This document shows, piece after piece, positions 1 to 19,918 of a stretch of DNA of 64,000 nucleotides (positions are counted from its first letter, which is position 1; each line of letters begins with the position of its first letter). This stretch comes from Tyto alba (Eukaryota > Chordata > Aves > Strigiformes > Tytonidae): the NCBI RefSeq assembly GCF_018691265.1, contig NW_024881296.1, positions 4,681,427-4,745,426 of the forward strand, read 5' to 3'. The translations under genes were made by a program, and so were the position numbers. The notes beneath the pieces are model-generated. The model made no database searches and had not been told where the DNA came from. It saw nothing but the letters and a program-made list of their open reading frames with translations.

Positions 1-3000
1 GTGCCTGAGTAAATGGGAAGGAAGAGGCTACGGGCAAAAAAGGCCTGGGAGCCCTGCATTGTGCCTGTGTGTTATCTCAAGTTCATATTTCAGTCACTTG
101 ACTGATGGACGTAGGGATCAAAGCTGTCACCAGGGAAGGCCTTGTAAACCACAGTACTTGCTTTTGCCCTGCTCCTCCTCTATGGCAGTGCTCTCAGCTG
201 CTCTGAGTTTCACTGACTGGCCTAACCATGCAGCCACTGCATCCAAGACTTTCATCTTGCAGTTAACAGACTTGTAAGCCATTTGTAATGTTTTTTCTTC
301 CCTCTTGCCTTTTTTTTTTTTTTTTTTTTTTTAATTTGGCTTGATTTTCTGCCTCCTGAGTAGTGGCTCAAAGACTCTGTCAACAGAAAGGTGTCGGTGC
401 CCTGCAAGGGAGGCACACTGCAGACCTGCATCCACATTTTGGCATACAGTTGTAGGCTCACTTTGCTGCTGACAGCAGCTGTTTGGCTTTTGTTTAACCC
501 CTGACATATGTCTGCAGAGGTCTGACCCGCCTCTGGCTCGAGTGCTCTGCATGGAGTGTGGAAAACACAGTGGTTGTTTCGCCGTGCTCAGCTATGTCCC
601 CGCCATCAGCCCGTGCCCTGGGAAGCAGCCATTGCGTGCGCTGCCCACCATGTCCCTGCGATGTGTAATGCACGTGTGGAACAGACACACTCTCGAGGTG
701 CTTCCCTTTCTCTGGGGCCGGGATAAAGGCTATAAGGGCAGCCCCAGGGTGCGTATCTCCCACCCTGCCAGCCCATTACAAGCCTGGCACCTACAGCGAG
801 CGTGCTGCCTGCAGACCAGCTTTTCTGCTCTGTACCACATTGCCCTGCCTTATCTCTCCTCTCCCTAAAGCATATCACGTATTGCTGTGCATGTCAGAGC
901 CTCTAGAGCTATGACTGTGCAGTGGCTAGGAGTGGGACGTCCTTTGATTTCACTGATGCTACTAGGCACTAGGTTGTCATTTAATACTGCAGTAGTTGGG
1001 CAGCAGTTTATTGAAAACTAGCTAGCTATGTGTTAATGACCTGCTGCTTGCCAGGGTATTTTACCACGCAGAAACAAATACAGACAGGTTTGTAGTGCTA
1101 CAGAGTTCATCTGGTCTCCTCCTGAAGTGTTGCTCTTTGCTTGCAAGGGTTGGTGTAGGTCGGTTTGAACTTCTTAAGGCAAAACTCCCACTGACATGTC
1201 ATAGTCTGTTGGATCTTCCTGAGAGGCTGTCAGAGCTGGCAGTGATAATTCACATGGTGTCAAGTGATTTATACTAACATGAAAAACAGGCAGGGAGTTT
1301 GCAGCCTGTGGTGGCCTGCATTGCAGCTCCAGCTGTGTTACGGTTACTGGATCTGAGACCAAAACCACAGTAAGATGCCTCCCAGTCCTCAGTGGAGGCT
1401 TCCTACCAGCAGCTTACTGGGACAGGGCTCAGTCAGAGCTGATGGCAAAGGAGGTGCATCTGTGTAATATTTCTTTAAATAATGACTAGCAGTAAGCTGG
1501 GAAGAGAGACTTGGACAGCATCTGCAGGGCAGAGCAGATGTTCCACACAGCCGCGTGAGCCCCCGCTGCCTGCACCTCTCAGTGCACAGCGGCAGCACCG
1601 TAGGGGTCTCCTCCACTCTCGTGGGTGAGATGATCAAATGCTCTTCTCAGCACCAGCTCAGGTCTTGAGATTTCCTCCTCTGATGCGTGTCACACAATGC
1701 AAGCAGGGTGTGTGTGTATGGGTTTCTAATTTAGGGAAAATAACATTGACAAGCCACAATAGTATCAGTAGACAGCAACTTTCATTACTCTGTTAGTCTT
1801 GGATCCTCCTTGACACATATGTAAAAGCGAGGAAAAGGGTCTCATTTGGAAAGGAGAAGAGCTTTGTAAAATGCTCTCGGGGTTGACAAGTGGGGCCTTG
1901 CCAGGCCTACTGGGCCTTGTATTTGGCCTCTCTTTTAGGCAACAGGGAAAGACTATAACTGCTGAGAATCCCTCAGGGCACACTCTGCAAAGGGAATTTT
2001 GTCCTGGGAGTGTCACCCAAACACTCCATTAGCTGGCTTGTGGCTTGGTGACATTTAAGGTGTTGGGCTTAACCTGCTAAAAACAAGTGGTTTGGGGATA
2101 AGCATTCACAAGCACACAGCCTGTATCAAGCTGTTGGGATAGCCAGCCCCCTAGTTCAAACCAGGAGGGACAGCAGGTGATATATAAATGATTCCAAACT
2201 GAAGGATGAAGGGGGAGACAAGACTCCAGAATTCAGATCCATTGATGCTCTGAAGTCAGGGGCTGGGATGATAAAAACTTCCTCTGGCTTTCAGGTAGGA
2301 AATGTCTTGTGGGTGTGAGAGGATCAGTGAATACAGCCCTGTGCATCAGTCAGTATCAGTAGGACGACATAATGCACTGCCTGGCACAAGTGATTTTGTA
2401 CACAAGTGTTTTTGCAAAGGCCATGTTATAACTCTCAAGGCACTGTTAGACCAATATGGTGGGAGTTCTGTAAAGCAGTTATATTCCATAGATGGTACCT
2501 GAAACCCAAGCTGTGCCCATGCTGAGTGTTAGAAAGGGAAAAATCAGTATTTAGATTAATTCCTTTGACTTGTCTTGTTTCTGCCTTTACTCTCACAGCC
2601 CTTCCCCTTGCTCCACACAGCCCGTGGGTGATGTTGTTGTTTGCAAGGCTGTGTGCGAGCTATTCTGTGACTTTTCTTTTAAAGCAGTTCTTTGAAATTC
2701 TGCTGCTTCTGTAATGGGGTTTGAGCACGGTTGCGTCACTGTTGTGATGGTCTGTCAAGCCATCTAATTGGGTTGTCTCATTAAAACTTACAATCAGCGC
2801 TTACAAGGCAGCAATCCTGTAGTCCAACACTGTAGCTAGAGCCACACTGGCTGACCAAGCGCCTGCACGTGGGTTGGGACGTGGATGAAGCGGTCGATGG
2901 GAAACTGCGTCTCTTGTGAACTCATTCCACAGCTGCTAAGATGAAGCTTAAATGTATCAGACCACCTCCGACTTTACCTTCTCCGTAGTGAAACTAACTG

Positions 3001-6000
3001 GAGCAATTCTATTAAAATCAAAAAATAGGTGGCTTTTAGTCTCCAGTTCAGCATCAAGACCACTTCTGGGATCTCAAACTTGGACATTCAAGGACCATCC
3101 ACTAGTCTCTGTTGGATAGCGTGGCCTTGATGTTCTTTCTGTTAGCATGAATGTGAGAAGGAAATGGTGCAAGAAAAGGTCAGATTTGTGTAGTCTCTAA
3201 CAGAAACTAAACTCTTGGAGTAGCTCCCAAATTTTGGCTTTGAATGGAAACGGTTTATGAAAAAAAAACCCTCTACCTGTACAGATCAAAAGATTAGTTA
3301 AACCACTGCAAGTGCATTCTCTTACGAGAACTCTAGTTTTAATTTTGTTTTAATCAGAGACAAGTAGTTCGGGAGTCTGGTTCATTGTCTTTTTTTTTTT
3401 ATTTAACTGTATTGATGACTTCTAGCACCACAGTTAAATTTATCTGGGAGCATGACTTGGAGCTCAAAGCTCCAGGTTTCTGCAGAGGGTGAAAAACGAG
3501 TGCAGTTTTTCTGCCAGCACAGGACTTAAATTAACACAGGGTTTCAACTAAACTGCCAGTAACTTCTCTTAAATGTTTGTGCAGGATATTTATGGGTTAA
3601 ATTAAGCATGTTAATGCCTCCATATAGATGCTGCTTTGGCCACTGTGATTCCCCAGCTGCTCAGAGAAGAGCCTCTTGGCTGTTGGGTGCTTCACTGAGT
3701 TTGATGGAGAATGTCCCTTTGATAGAAGCATCATAACAGAGATGAAGGGCACCACAGCCCCTGACTTCAAAGACTGTAGAGCCAAACAAAATACATTGGG
3801 TGGTTTAGATGCACCAGCCTACACTGAATCAAGAGCCTGTCTATTCAAGGCTGTAAACTCAACAGCTCTGCACTGAGGGCCTGGAGAAATGAGGGGGAAA
3901 CCAGGCCCTTGTGTTCCTGCAGAAATGCTTTCAGCTGTGACCAAGTACATGCTCTGGCTGAAAGAGGACAGCTGGCCAGGAGACACTGCCTGCCCAGATG
4001 ACGTTTTCAGAGAGTTAAGGAGAGCAGATAAACTCTGTTATACAACTGTCTAACAAAAGTGTAGCCCAAGCTGAGCCACAGATCACACCGGTCTTCACGT
4101 GAGCTTGTATGAATTCTGTTCAGCGTCACTTAACATGCCATAGGGTGTGGACAGCAATGTCTTCCTTCCCCTACCTTGCACAGCAATCTCCATGTTGGAG
4201 TTGTATAAGAAAAATCTAAGTATCGCCATTGAAATCTTCTTGTTTGGTTGCATTTTTTAAAGAGCAGTTTAATGTAAAAGCCCTGCTAAGTACCAGCTGA
4301 AAACACTTTGCATCACCCTTTAAAATGTTTTTACTTCAAATTTTGTGGGTTAGCTCAGGGTGAGCACTTCTCTTGGCTTTTGTGAAAAGCCATAAAACCC
4401 CAGACTTTGTGGCTTATTTTAAATCAGAAAATGAAAACACACTGCACTGCTCTTCTAAAGACAAATTATCTTTCGTTTTTAAAAATCCCATCTAATTGTC
4501 ATTAATCAAGCCATCCTCTGCACTAATAAGATGAAGGCGGGGAATGGAATGCCATTCCAGCTCAGGCAGCTGTTGCGCGCGTCAACCAGTTTCAAAATGC
4601 TTGGCAAAAGTTGTAAATGCAGTTCTAATGAGATTGACTTGTCTGCAACTAGCAAACAAATACCAGCCGCACCAAAATGTTTGTTTGCCATGGGACTTAA
4701 TGGAGATTGTGTTAACTGTTTTGTATTCAAGGGTACATGTCAAGAAAAGTTCAGATCAAGCACAAGGCAATGACACTGGAATGCAGCTTTCTCCAAAATG
4801 GTTGCTTATATAAAACCTGAGAAAAACCTCCCACTTATCTTTTTCCTCCCCTTCCCCCCCGCCCACCGGCCTCTTAACTTTCTGGTATCTCAGTGCATAA
4901 GGTTCTTTGCAAAGGCTGCATAAGCAAGCTACAAACAGATGTTTTCTCCTGGGACGTTTGAGGATGGGCTCCTGGTAGGGGACAGGTACTCTACAACACC
5001 TCTCACCCCCCAGCTACCCCCAGCTGGGTACAGACCCCTCAGCAGCCCAGGTTGGTTGTGGAGAAGAAAAGAACAGGCACTCAGCTGAGCCACCCAGGGT
5101 CTCCCCTATGAGAACATAGTGTTGAAAGACCAATAAACAGCTTGATCATCCACCAGGCCTGGCTGCCAAGCTGATTACAGATGGTTTTCACAAAGCCTGG
5201 TTAAACAGAGCATTGGGCTGGAGGGGTTGTAACCCTGTTCAGCTGAGTGACCTTGGTGGGCCAGGCACTGCAGGTGTCACATACCCACACCTGGGTGGGC
5301 ACCTAGGGGAATCAGCACATCAGTGACTTCGTGTAGAACCACCAAAAGGAGATCACCAGTCTTGCGTGGTTGGAGAAAGCTGAGCAGGAGCAATATCTAA
5401 ATTTTAGAGAAGTCCGGTCTCAGGTAAGCCAAAAGCACTTTATCCCAACTGTGAAGTATCTATAATACTGCAGTACATCTTGTTCCTCTTCCTCAGCAAA
5501 AATGGAAATCCTGTTTTTTAACTTTCCTTTTACTGTTTTTTGATCTAAAGTACAAAGGACTGGTTGAATTTTTGGTGCCATGACTACTCTCTTTCCAGTA
5601 GCCCTTTAATGTGTAATTAATTAATTAAAAATATTAATTATTGTAGGCTACAGTGAAGTCCATCCCTTCCCCCACTTGAGCCTCTGAAAGGAACAGTGAA
5701 GTTGAACTTTGCCAGCAACTGTTAGGAAAGGGGCCAAGAACAGCCTAACAGGAAAGATACTGAATATTTTTTGTTTGTTTTTCTACTAAACCATGTTTTT
5801 GTAATTATGAATACTTTGTTGAAATTGCTTAGAAAAGGAAGTCCACATAAAACAGTCCATACAATCAAACTAACTACATATTAGAGTTGAAAGAATATAA
5901 GGCTCGTCTCACTCTGTTGCACTCACACAGACAAAACCCCTTCTCAAAAGGAATTTGGCTTGAGAAGACAGATCTGGAAACAAATCTTAGTTAACCTCAG

Positions 6001-9000
6001 GCCTATGTGCCATATTGTCTGGTTTATGACTGCCCCAAATGGTGTAAAAGCAAAGGACATTCATACTAAACAAAAGCAATCGCTGAAAGAAAGAGAAAGA
6101 ATAATTTGAAAGCTGTCATTTCCAAATCCCTTCTACTCAAAAGTTGATTCCTGACTCCAGCTCAGGAACCATGAACAAGGCAGCAATTACTTTATGGTCC
6201 TAAAACTATTTTTTACTAGACTGGAGAGAAACAGGGCTACTTTATTTTGCTCAGATTCACACAAATGCTGCTTTAAACATTCCCCACTTGCTCCTGCCAC
6301 TTCTCCCCAAGCTTAGGTTTGTAAAATCCTGAATCACTAAATTAAGATCACTCACTAAGGCAGCTTTCTCTTGCTTTCCAGGATGGAGGGTTCTGGGATA
6401 CCAAAATGAAGTTTTTCAAGTGCAGGAAATTACAGCTTTGTCCTGTAAGTAAATAAACAGCATAAAGGAGGCCACGTTAAACTGTTATACCTCAAATAGT
6501 GTTTTAAAATTCCCATTTATATGTTTTTTTCTCTAAGAAACGGCAATAAAACAGAAGCAGCCTGCTCCTGGTTCCCATCACACTGAGGCATATGTAGTGT
6601 TAGAGGCATATCTCACTGTAAAAGGAAAAATGTCGTCCTAGAGTGAGAAAGCTCAGTATTTGATTTATGAAACAACATTTTGTTATTAAGCCTTAGGGAA
6701 GACTTGGTTTTAGTTAAAGGAAAATTAAACTTATCCTTGACTGATATAGTGAACCAAATTTTTAGAAGTATATATGCAATATTTAAGTCCTGTCAAGCAC
6801 TTTGATTTTGCATAGTAACAAGCCCCTTCCCCTGTACACAAGATGGGTTTGATGTATAAACAATGTTGCTGAAAACACGTCCAAAAATAAAGCAAGGTCT
6901 ACTTTATTACAAACCTAGTTTTTAAGACTGATTCTGACCTTGTACAGTCCCTTATATAAGCAACAGTATGCTGCCATTTGGCTGAGATCAAAATAAGGCC
7001 TCCCATCTCCTCAATAAACAGCACCACAAAGCACATTGTAGTGGGAAACTGGTAAAGTATGTATGACTATTTTTACCCACACCGTGTGTGACTGTGTTGA
7101 AGCCTGCGATAGCAACTAACTATTGCCATCTTAAGGTGGTCCTTAGTACTGCTGCAGATGGAGCTGAGCTAGCTGTTGATGGTACTGTGCACTGCTCTGG
7201 TTACACAGCCTGTCACCTGCGAGCTCTCGGACAAGGGGGTTAGAAGTGCTCACTCCAAGATCAGCCAAACCCTGCAGCACAGCTTTTGAAAGACACACGT
7301 AATGTGTTTAATATTAAGAAAAGGCACTGGAAGATAAACATTCTCCCTCTTCCTCCTTTCTCTTACATAAAATTGAATTAAAGGCATCTAATCCCTGGCC
7401 AAGTAGATCTGCCAAACCCAGACCTCTGCTTCCAGCAACCCTAAGTGGTGGTGTTGCATTTGTTTTGCCTAGCTGTACCTCTATAACCTACCTGCCTCGA
7501 CAATTCTGTAACCGAATAGTGCTCAAAGTGCTTCATAAACTGTTAATTTACATTGTAGACGTGGCACAAGATGACAACTGACCTGATTTATACATAAGAA
7601 GTATGGGCAGAGAAGTACAGAGAGCTGCAGACAGTCAGGGCACTCCTACCTTCCAGGCCTAAGTGATGACAATCTTTGCAAACAAAGCTAACTGATTTAG
7701 TGGATTAAAGACAAGAACCCTCTTAGTGCCTGTTATCTGTAAAATACATCTGACATCTGTAATTTTTTGAATGTGTTTTAATACTAATGAGCTAGCAAGT
7801 AAATTCTAGCTGAGTGGCCCGTGAACGTTTTTGTACTCGCTTCTGTCACTTCTGCAACTCCCAACTCCGAGCACAAGTGGTGATGACATCAGGACAAGGC
7901 ACAACAAGGAAGTTAAAACCAAATCAGGAGACAAACCTTCCCACATCACGGGTTCCAATTCCATCCACTGAGGGAGTGAATGCAGTACCACCTTCTTTTG
8001 TAAAAGAAGAAATTTGGTATTTTCAGTCCCATGGGCCTGTGAAAAAGCTTCCATCCCCTGCTGGTTCTTCAGCCAGATGTACTCTTCAGGGAAATGGAAA
8101 ACTGAAAAGGACACAAAACAGCCATCTCATCTGCACAAGTGCTCCAACAGGACAGCACTGGCACAGTGTCAGGAAAACTCATAACCCTGGTACCTTCTGC
8201 TGCATCTCTTCTGAGATTGCAAATGAGACCTGAACACTCTGATCACCTCGTATTCCCCCTAAAACAACTTACCGGGATAAACCTAGATGCCTCAAACTAA
8301 ACCAAGTACTTCCTAGAATCTGTTGGACATGCATTTATCTTGGATGTAAAATTTACCCTTAAATATAAAAGCATTCAAATTTATCATTTTTTTTTTTTAA
8401 ATTGAAACACTGCAACGCTTCTGTATGTTTGGCATCCTGTAAGCACATTCAACTAATTCAGGTACAAATTAGGTAGTTCCCCTTGTTTATTGCTTTTCCC
8501 TTTGCTGTTTAGGTCATGCATATGGCAAACACACCGGTCCCAAAGGCAGGCATGTCAACTTGTTACCCTCAGCTGCTTTTCTTTGCAACTTAAATACTAT
8601 TTAGTTTCACTAGACTTCACCAACTTTGCATAAAGCTGTAACAATCTGTTGTGAAACACTTGAGGAATTCAACATCAATCAAAGATAGCCCAGCTTAAAG
8701 TGCTTTAATTGAATTTTATAGAAGTAACAGAACATGTATTTCATTTGGTAATGCTGATTTGTACTTTAAAATAGACACAAACTTTCTGTTCATAGAATTA
8801 TTGCACCGTGTGCAGTTTGCTCAGTACAGAACAGCATATAGCTACAGTCATTTATACAACTAACCTAGTCCGTTTAAGATGACTTTTGCAAATCAGGTTA
8901 AGAATCCCGTTAAGACACCTGAACGTGTCTGGAAGTTCTGACTTGTGCAACCAACGACTTCAGCTGCAGCGTTTCTCAGAGAGATGCTTCGCCCCTGCCT

Positions 9001-10184
9001 GGCTGCCCAACCGCCCAGGGGTGCGGTGTTCCCCCCCTGACTCTGCCCGACAGTGGCACCCAGCGGCCAAATGTTATCACGAACCCTTTGGTAAGCGGCT
9101 GCTGCCAAGTTCCCAGCCGCTGGATTTCCTATATACACAGCTAGAGTCAGTTTAAGACTACTGAGGTTCAAAATGCTACTCACTGTTGAAACTGTCTAGA
9201 AAGCCTGAGGCTGCCACCGCTGGTGAAGGCTAGGCAAAGCTCAGAAAAATGCACAGCACCTGAAAAGCTGCACAGGAGGCAGCAAGGCACGTGCAGACAA
9301 GAGACCAGGTTACTGTTGGGTTAAACACATCGGCAAAATCGTTCTTTTCAGAAAGGAGTATGCCACCTCAGGCAACAAGGTACTTTATATGTCCTTTTCT
9401 AAATAGCTACAGACTGTGAGAGGATTCCTGGGCAAGATAAGATTATCTTGCCCTCGATGATGCAGCTCTACTAGTACTGAAGCCAATTTGGAAGAGTGCG
9501 ATACAGCACATTAGGCAAGGAGTCTACACTTGATGCCGTTTCCCCAGAACCAAAAGCAGTAGTAGGGCTAACAAAGCCCCCAGACATTAAAAGGCAATCA
9601 GGAATCTCCATACTAAATTATTTTTCATCAGTAGCCAGAAAAGGATGATGCTTCAGATTTTGGGCATTAACTGAACACACACATGTAGAGGTGAGCCCAA
9701 ACACAGGATCCAGGACCAAACTCTGAAAGGTTTCATTTAACATTCTTCCCTCTTACACAGAGAGACTGTTTTGAGGTGACTCGTATTTATAGCCTCTGTA
9801 AGTAAGTACAGAGAGGTCAAATGTCAGGACAGCATGTCAGAGATAAAGGAGAAGATAGGAAAAGCAAGCTATGACGTGCAGAGAAGACAGCATGAATAGA
9901 ACAAACGCTTCACTAAACCAAGGCTGAACTGAAAGAACTGCCAGAAAAGTCTGTGAACCTAAATTTTAGGAAATTTAAACACCCCCATATCGTAGCATAA
10001 GGGATTGCGAGAGGGGGATTAAACAGACATTGGAATCAGATTGATTAAGATGAGACAAATTAAATTGGCTTCTGAGTCTTAGCCATTCCCTTACCATGAA
10101 CTGCTCTGGTTTCTAAAAAAAACTATTACTTCTAACAAAGATAGAAAATATTCAGCATTACAGTAGTTTAGCTCCTTGAAAAAA
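1..10184. other. Intergenic DNA beyond the PSMB1 3' end, no gene recognised
   Basis: No open frame here resembles a known protein, and no run of splice-flanked exons was found. The stretch holds a poly(T) tract at 310-332 and short T- and A-rich runs. Plus-strand AATAAA hexamers occur near 5132 and 6891. In mammals FAM120B converges on PSMB1 from this side, so part of this DNA could be a long 3'UTR of that gene on the plus strand. That is inference only, since no FAM120B coding sequence was seen. A block at about 4390-4800 has the look of a conserved non-coding element and is listed as a finding. Confidence 0.5.
310..332. repeat. Poly(T) tract
   Basis: An uninterrupted run of 23 T residues. 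It may be a mononucleotide expansion or the tail of an old retroposed sequence on the minus strand; no source element was recognised next to it. Confidence 0.8.
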
Positions 10185-10190
10185 TTTAAT
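10185..10190 (-). promoter_or_regulatory. Candidate PSMB1 polyadenylation signal
   Basis: The minus strand reads ATTAAA about 70 bases after the PSMB1 stop codon (10258-10260). This is the second most common vertebrate poly(A) hexamer and would give a short 3'UTR, as in mammalian PSMB1. No AATAAA is closer. Confidence 0.5.
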
Positions 10191-10257
10191 AAGACAAATG
10201 CCTTAATAATACAGGGAAATTGTACATCATAGATTACATGTTTATAAGTGAACTGAA

Positions 10258-16791
<6,534 letters not shown>

Positions 16792-16823
16792 CCCGGCGAC
16801 CCGGTCGGCTGCTGTCTCACGGC

Positions 16824-16850
16824 AAAATGGCGGCACCGGAGCCGGAAGCG
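16824..16850 (+). promoter_or_regulatory. YY1-type and ETS-type motifs at the PSMB1 promoter
   Basis: AAAATGGCGGC at 16824-16834 fits the YY1 consensus, and CCGGAAGCG at 16842-16850 fits ETS/GABP sites. Both lie 33-60 bases upstream of the PSMB1 start codon, where the core promoter or 5'UTR of a TATA-less housekeeping gene is expected. Binding is inferred from the motifs only. Confidence 0.6.
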
Positions 16851-17227
16851 GCGGCCCACCGCTCTAGGAAAGCGGCGGTCCCTCCTCTCGTCTGCCCCGG
16901 AGGACGCGCGGGCGGAGGCGGAGGGGCTGCTGCCGCCCCTGCCTCCCGAGTGAGCGCCCGGCCGCGGGAAGCGGGCAGGGTGACCGCCGCCAAGGTGAGG
17001 CGATCCAAGAGCCCCGTGCGCTGGGGCAGGTGGGGAGCGGGGTGCCCACTGCTCTGGGGAAGGGGGGGGGGGGTGGGGAGCGCCCTGACAGCCACTGTGG
17101 AGAATAAGGGTCGGGAAACACCCGAGGGCCTTGAGGTGGGTCGTGGGGTGTGTGACACGAGTGGGAACAAGCAGGAAAGGCGGCGGGGGTGGAGGGGGGT
17201 GGGCGGGCGTGTGGCCGCGTCCCCCTG

Positions 17228-17663
17228 AGCGCTGCTGATTTCCGGATGAAAGACTTCACAACTAAGGGTTGTAAAGCAGGTATGTTTATTCGGCGCCGGG
17301 CACGTGGGCGATCGCTCCGCCACAACAAGCGTGATCGCCCCCCTGCCGCGCTAGCCTTGCTTATATGTTACAAAGTGTTGCATATTCATGAGACGCCTAT
17401 ACATATTCATAATCTATCCCCGCCTGCTCTCCCTGCTTATTATAATTAGGTCTCCTCCTCCTTGCGGCTGCGCAGTGAGTTCCTTTGGTCCTGGGCAGGG
17501 GTCGTGGAGAGCTGGGCAGTGGTCATGGGAGGAAGTATCTCCTCTACCTCACTGCCGAACTTTTCATCCTGAATTACTGCGCAGTCTCTGTCGCCTCCTG
17601 GACCCGGGCCAAACCACAGAGCTAGTTTGTGCTGGTTGTGAGGTGATCTTTTGCTAATACACA
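17228..17663 (-). mobile_element. Probable solo LTR of an endogenous retrovirus in the PSMB1/TBP promoter
   Basis: Read on the minus strand, this AT-richer block inside the CpG island has the order of an LTR. It starts near TGTATTAGC (17663 downward), has a TATA box ATATAAGC at about 17360-17367, a poly(A) signal AATAAA at 17285-17290, and a short U5-like tail to about 17228. TATA and AATAAA are about 75 bases apart, as in short-R retroviral LTRs. No gag, pol or env sequence adjoins it, so it would be a solo LTR. The ends are approximate and I could not find a convincing target-site duplication, which keeps confidence moderate. Its transcription direction would be toward PSMB1. Confidence 0.5.
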
Positions 17664-17944
17664 CTTATTTAAGGAAAGAAAGGGGGGGGGGGGGCTTTGT
17701 CTTGAACAGGAAATAGAGGTAGAGCAATACAAACAATGTATCTTGTCTCGTGCAAGCATAACACCAAATTTGGTTAATATCCCATTTCACTGCTGCCGAA
17801 GCCCTTGCGGGAGCCGCGCACAGAACCGCGGCGGGGCGGCGAGTCGCACACCTATAAAGCGCGGCACAACCCCCTAGCGCCGGGAGCCGCCACCGAGCGC
17901 TGCCGTGGAACAGCAGCCCCGCCTCACCGTCGGCTCTCACTGAT

Positions 17945-17990
17945 AGATGGCGGCGGGGGAGGTGGAGCGGTCGCGGGGCGGAAGTGACGC
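17945..17990 (+). promoter_or_regulatory. YY1-type and ETS/CRE-type motifs at the TBP promoter
   Basis: AGATGGCGGC at 17945-17954 fits the YY1 consensus. CGGAAGTGACGC at 17979-17990 combines an ETS core (GGAAGT) with a CRE-like half site (TGACG). They lie just upstream of or within the inferred TBP exon 1, and no TATA box lies nearby. Confidence 0.6.
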
Positions 17991-18059
17991 GCTCAGAACG
18001 CGCCGGCGGGGCGCAGCTCGGCTCCCGCGGGCGCTGCGCGGCGGGAGCGGCAGCGGCAG
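17945..18059 (+). other. TBP: Inferred TBP exon 1 (5'UTR)
   Basis: TBP has a non-coding first exon in vertebrates. The best donor downstream of the promoter motifs is GGCAG|GTACCG, which sets the exon end at 18059. The transcription start is not fixed by sequence; the left edge is set at the YY1 motif. The intron to the coding start at 19919 holds simple repeats only: a T/G-rich run at about 19154-19196 and an imperfect direct repeat around CAGAGGTATAGTT near 19050-19095. Confidence 0.5.
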
Positions 18060-19918
18060 GTACCGGGCTCGCCCCCTCCAAGCACCCACACCCCCCCCGC
18101 CCCGCCCCTCCTGGGGCCCGCCGCACGTCCCGCGGGAGGGGACGACGGGTGCTCAGCGCCGATGGGGCCGCGATGGCGCGGGCCGGGCCTGGAGGGCGGG
18201 GGCGGTGCGCGGGGCCGAGCTCGCTCCGCACCGCCGGGCCGGGCCGCGGGGGGCGGCGGCCGCCGCCCGCCCTCCCCCCACCCCGCCCCATCCTCCTTCC
18301 TCTTCGCGGGTCCCGGGGGCGATTGCAGCGGTCACCGCCTTCCGCGTGGGCGGGAGGGGGCGCCGCTGGGGCCGGTCTGCGGGCGCGGGGTGGGGGGGGG
18401 GCCTCTGCCCTAGCGCTGCCGTGTGTTAGGGGAGAAATGCTGAAAGGGGGCTCGGATCGGGGCCTTCTCCGGGGCGTCCCCTGCCTCCTGGCTCTGGTCC
18501 CCTGAGAAAAAAGTTCCCCGGCGTTTGCGGAGGGGATGCAAGCAAGGAACGAGCCACTGTTAGGTGGTTACAAGATGGAGCTCTGCGTAAGTGGTGTCCT
18601 CACCGCGGGTTCTGGCCTGCCTCGGGGAATCGAGGCTTCTTACTAAGCAGCTGGGCTGTCGAGGGGTTGATTTGATTTCTACTATGGTCATGTTTAGGCT
18701 TCGAAATTACCCCCCCCCCTCTGTCTTCAGGTTGTAACACCTTTGTGCTCTGGTTGATAACTTTGTTGAGGATAAAGATAATACCAGCTTACGGTCGCGG
18801 GGGGAAAAAGTATGCCTTTTCAGCTGCAGTATAAATATTAATGTAATTCTGAACACTAGTACCTTAAAAAAAAAAAAAAGGCTGAATAGGTTTTCTTCAG
18901 ATTTTGAGGTAGTCTGCTTCTGGCCTTAAAATGACCTTCAGTATTTCTGGGCAATAGGTATCTAGTTAAGAAAACTATAAATTCATGGAAAAATATTTGA
19001 TATCAAGGTATAACATTTAAATTTTCCACTCGTGGTGTTTATTTTCATAACAACAACACAGAGGTATAGTTCAACACAACAACAGAGGTATAGTTAAAAA
19101 AAATGTAATCATGCATACAGTTCACTTGTGTACCTGAAATTGGCTTTCATGTGGTTTTTTTTGTTTTGTTTTGTTTGTTTGTTTGTTTGTTTTTTTGTCT
19201 TATAAAGCACATATCAGTTGTTTGAAAACTGTTAGTGTTTTATATTATGGAAGTGGATGGAAGAGGGTTTCCTAGTTTTGATTTGATCAGTGATGCTTTT
19301 CCCATAGAAGAAAAAATATTTTTGGAAGCCCAAGCCTTAAAATTGCCAGGAAAAGACTTACAAGCAATGTGTCGGTAAGCTTGTTGGTTAGTAGTCAGGG
19401 GAATTAAATTCTAAAAATATCAGTGCTTTTCCAGCTAAAGCAGAGCTTGGAGTAGAATGAGCATTAACGGTTTGTGTGGGAGGATTCAGTTAGACAGAGG
19501 CCTGCTTATTTGAGTCAGGTTACCTGCCAGGGCCTGAAGCAGAAGTGTGCTCCAAAGTTTCTAGAGTGTGCCTGAAAAAGGTTATTTTTATGGATTGTGC
19601 ACATATGTGTGACTGTTCTTGCATGTATTTGTATGTGGGTGTCTGTTATCTAACTCAGCAGCTGATAGGTTTGCTTTTGGTTTTGTGTTTAGACGTTGTT
19701 CTCAAGATACTACTTTTTCTCTTTTCAGGCTTTGATTAGTATTTTAGACTTATAACACACATTTCTCTGGAGCTGATGTTTTCCTAACACTTTCAGCTTG
19801 GCTTAAAAAGCTAAATTGCTGGAATGTTTTAAAGGGTTAAAAACTCACTAGGATTTGAAGTTAATTTAAATTAATCGAAGGAATTACTTCTGGCCTCACC
19901 AAAGAAATAACTGGAATC

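Noticed and set aside
2140..2165. GTTCAAACC resembling a tRNA B box
   Set aside because: No matching A box, anticodon arm or acceptor stem could be folded around it.
16817..17323. 168- and 154-codon minus-strand frames upstream of PSMB1
   Set aside because: They cross the CpG island and the LTR-like block, and are rich in Pro, Arg and Ser with no domain. Treated as chance open frames.
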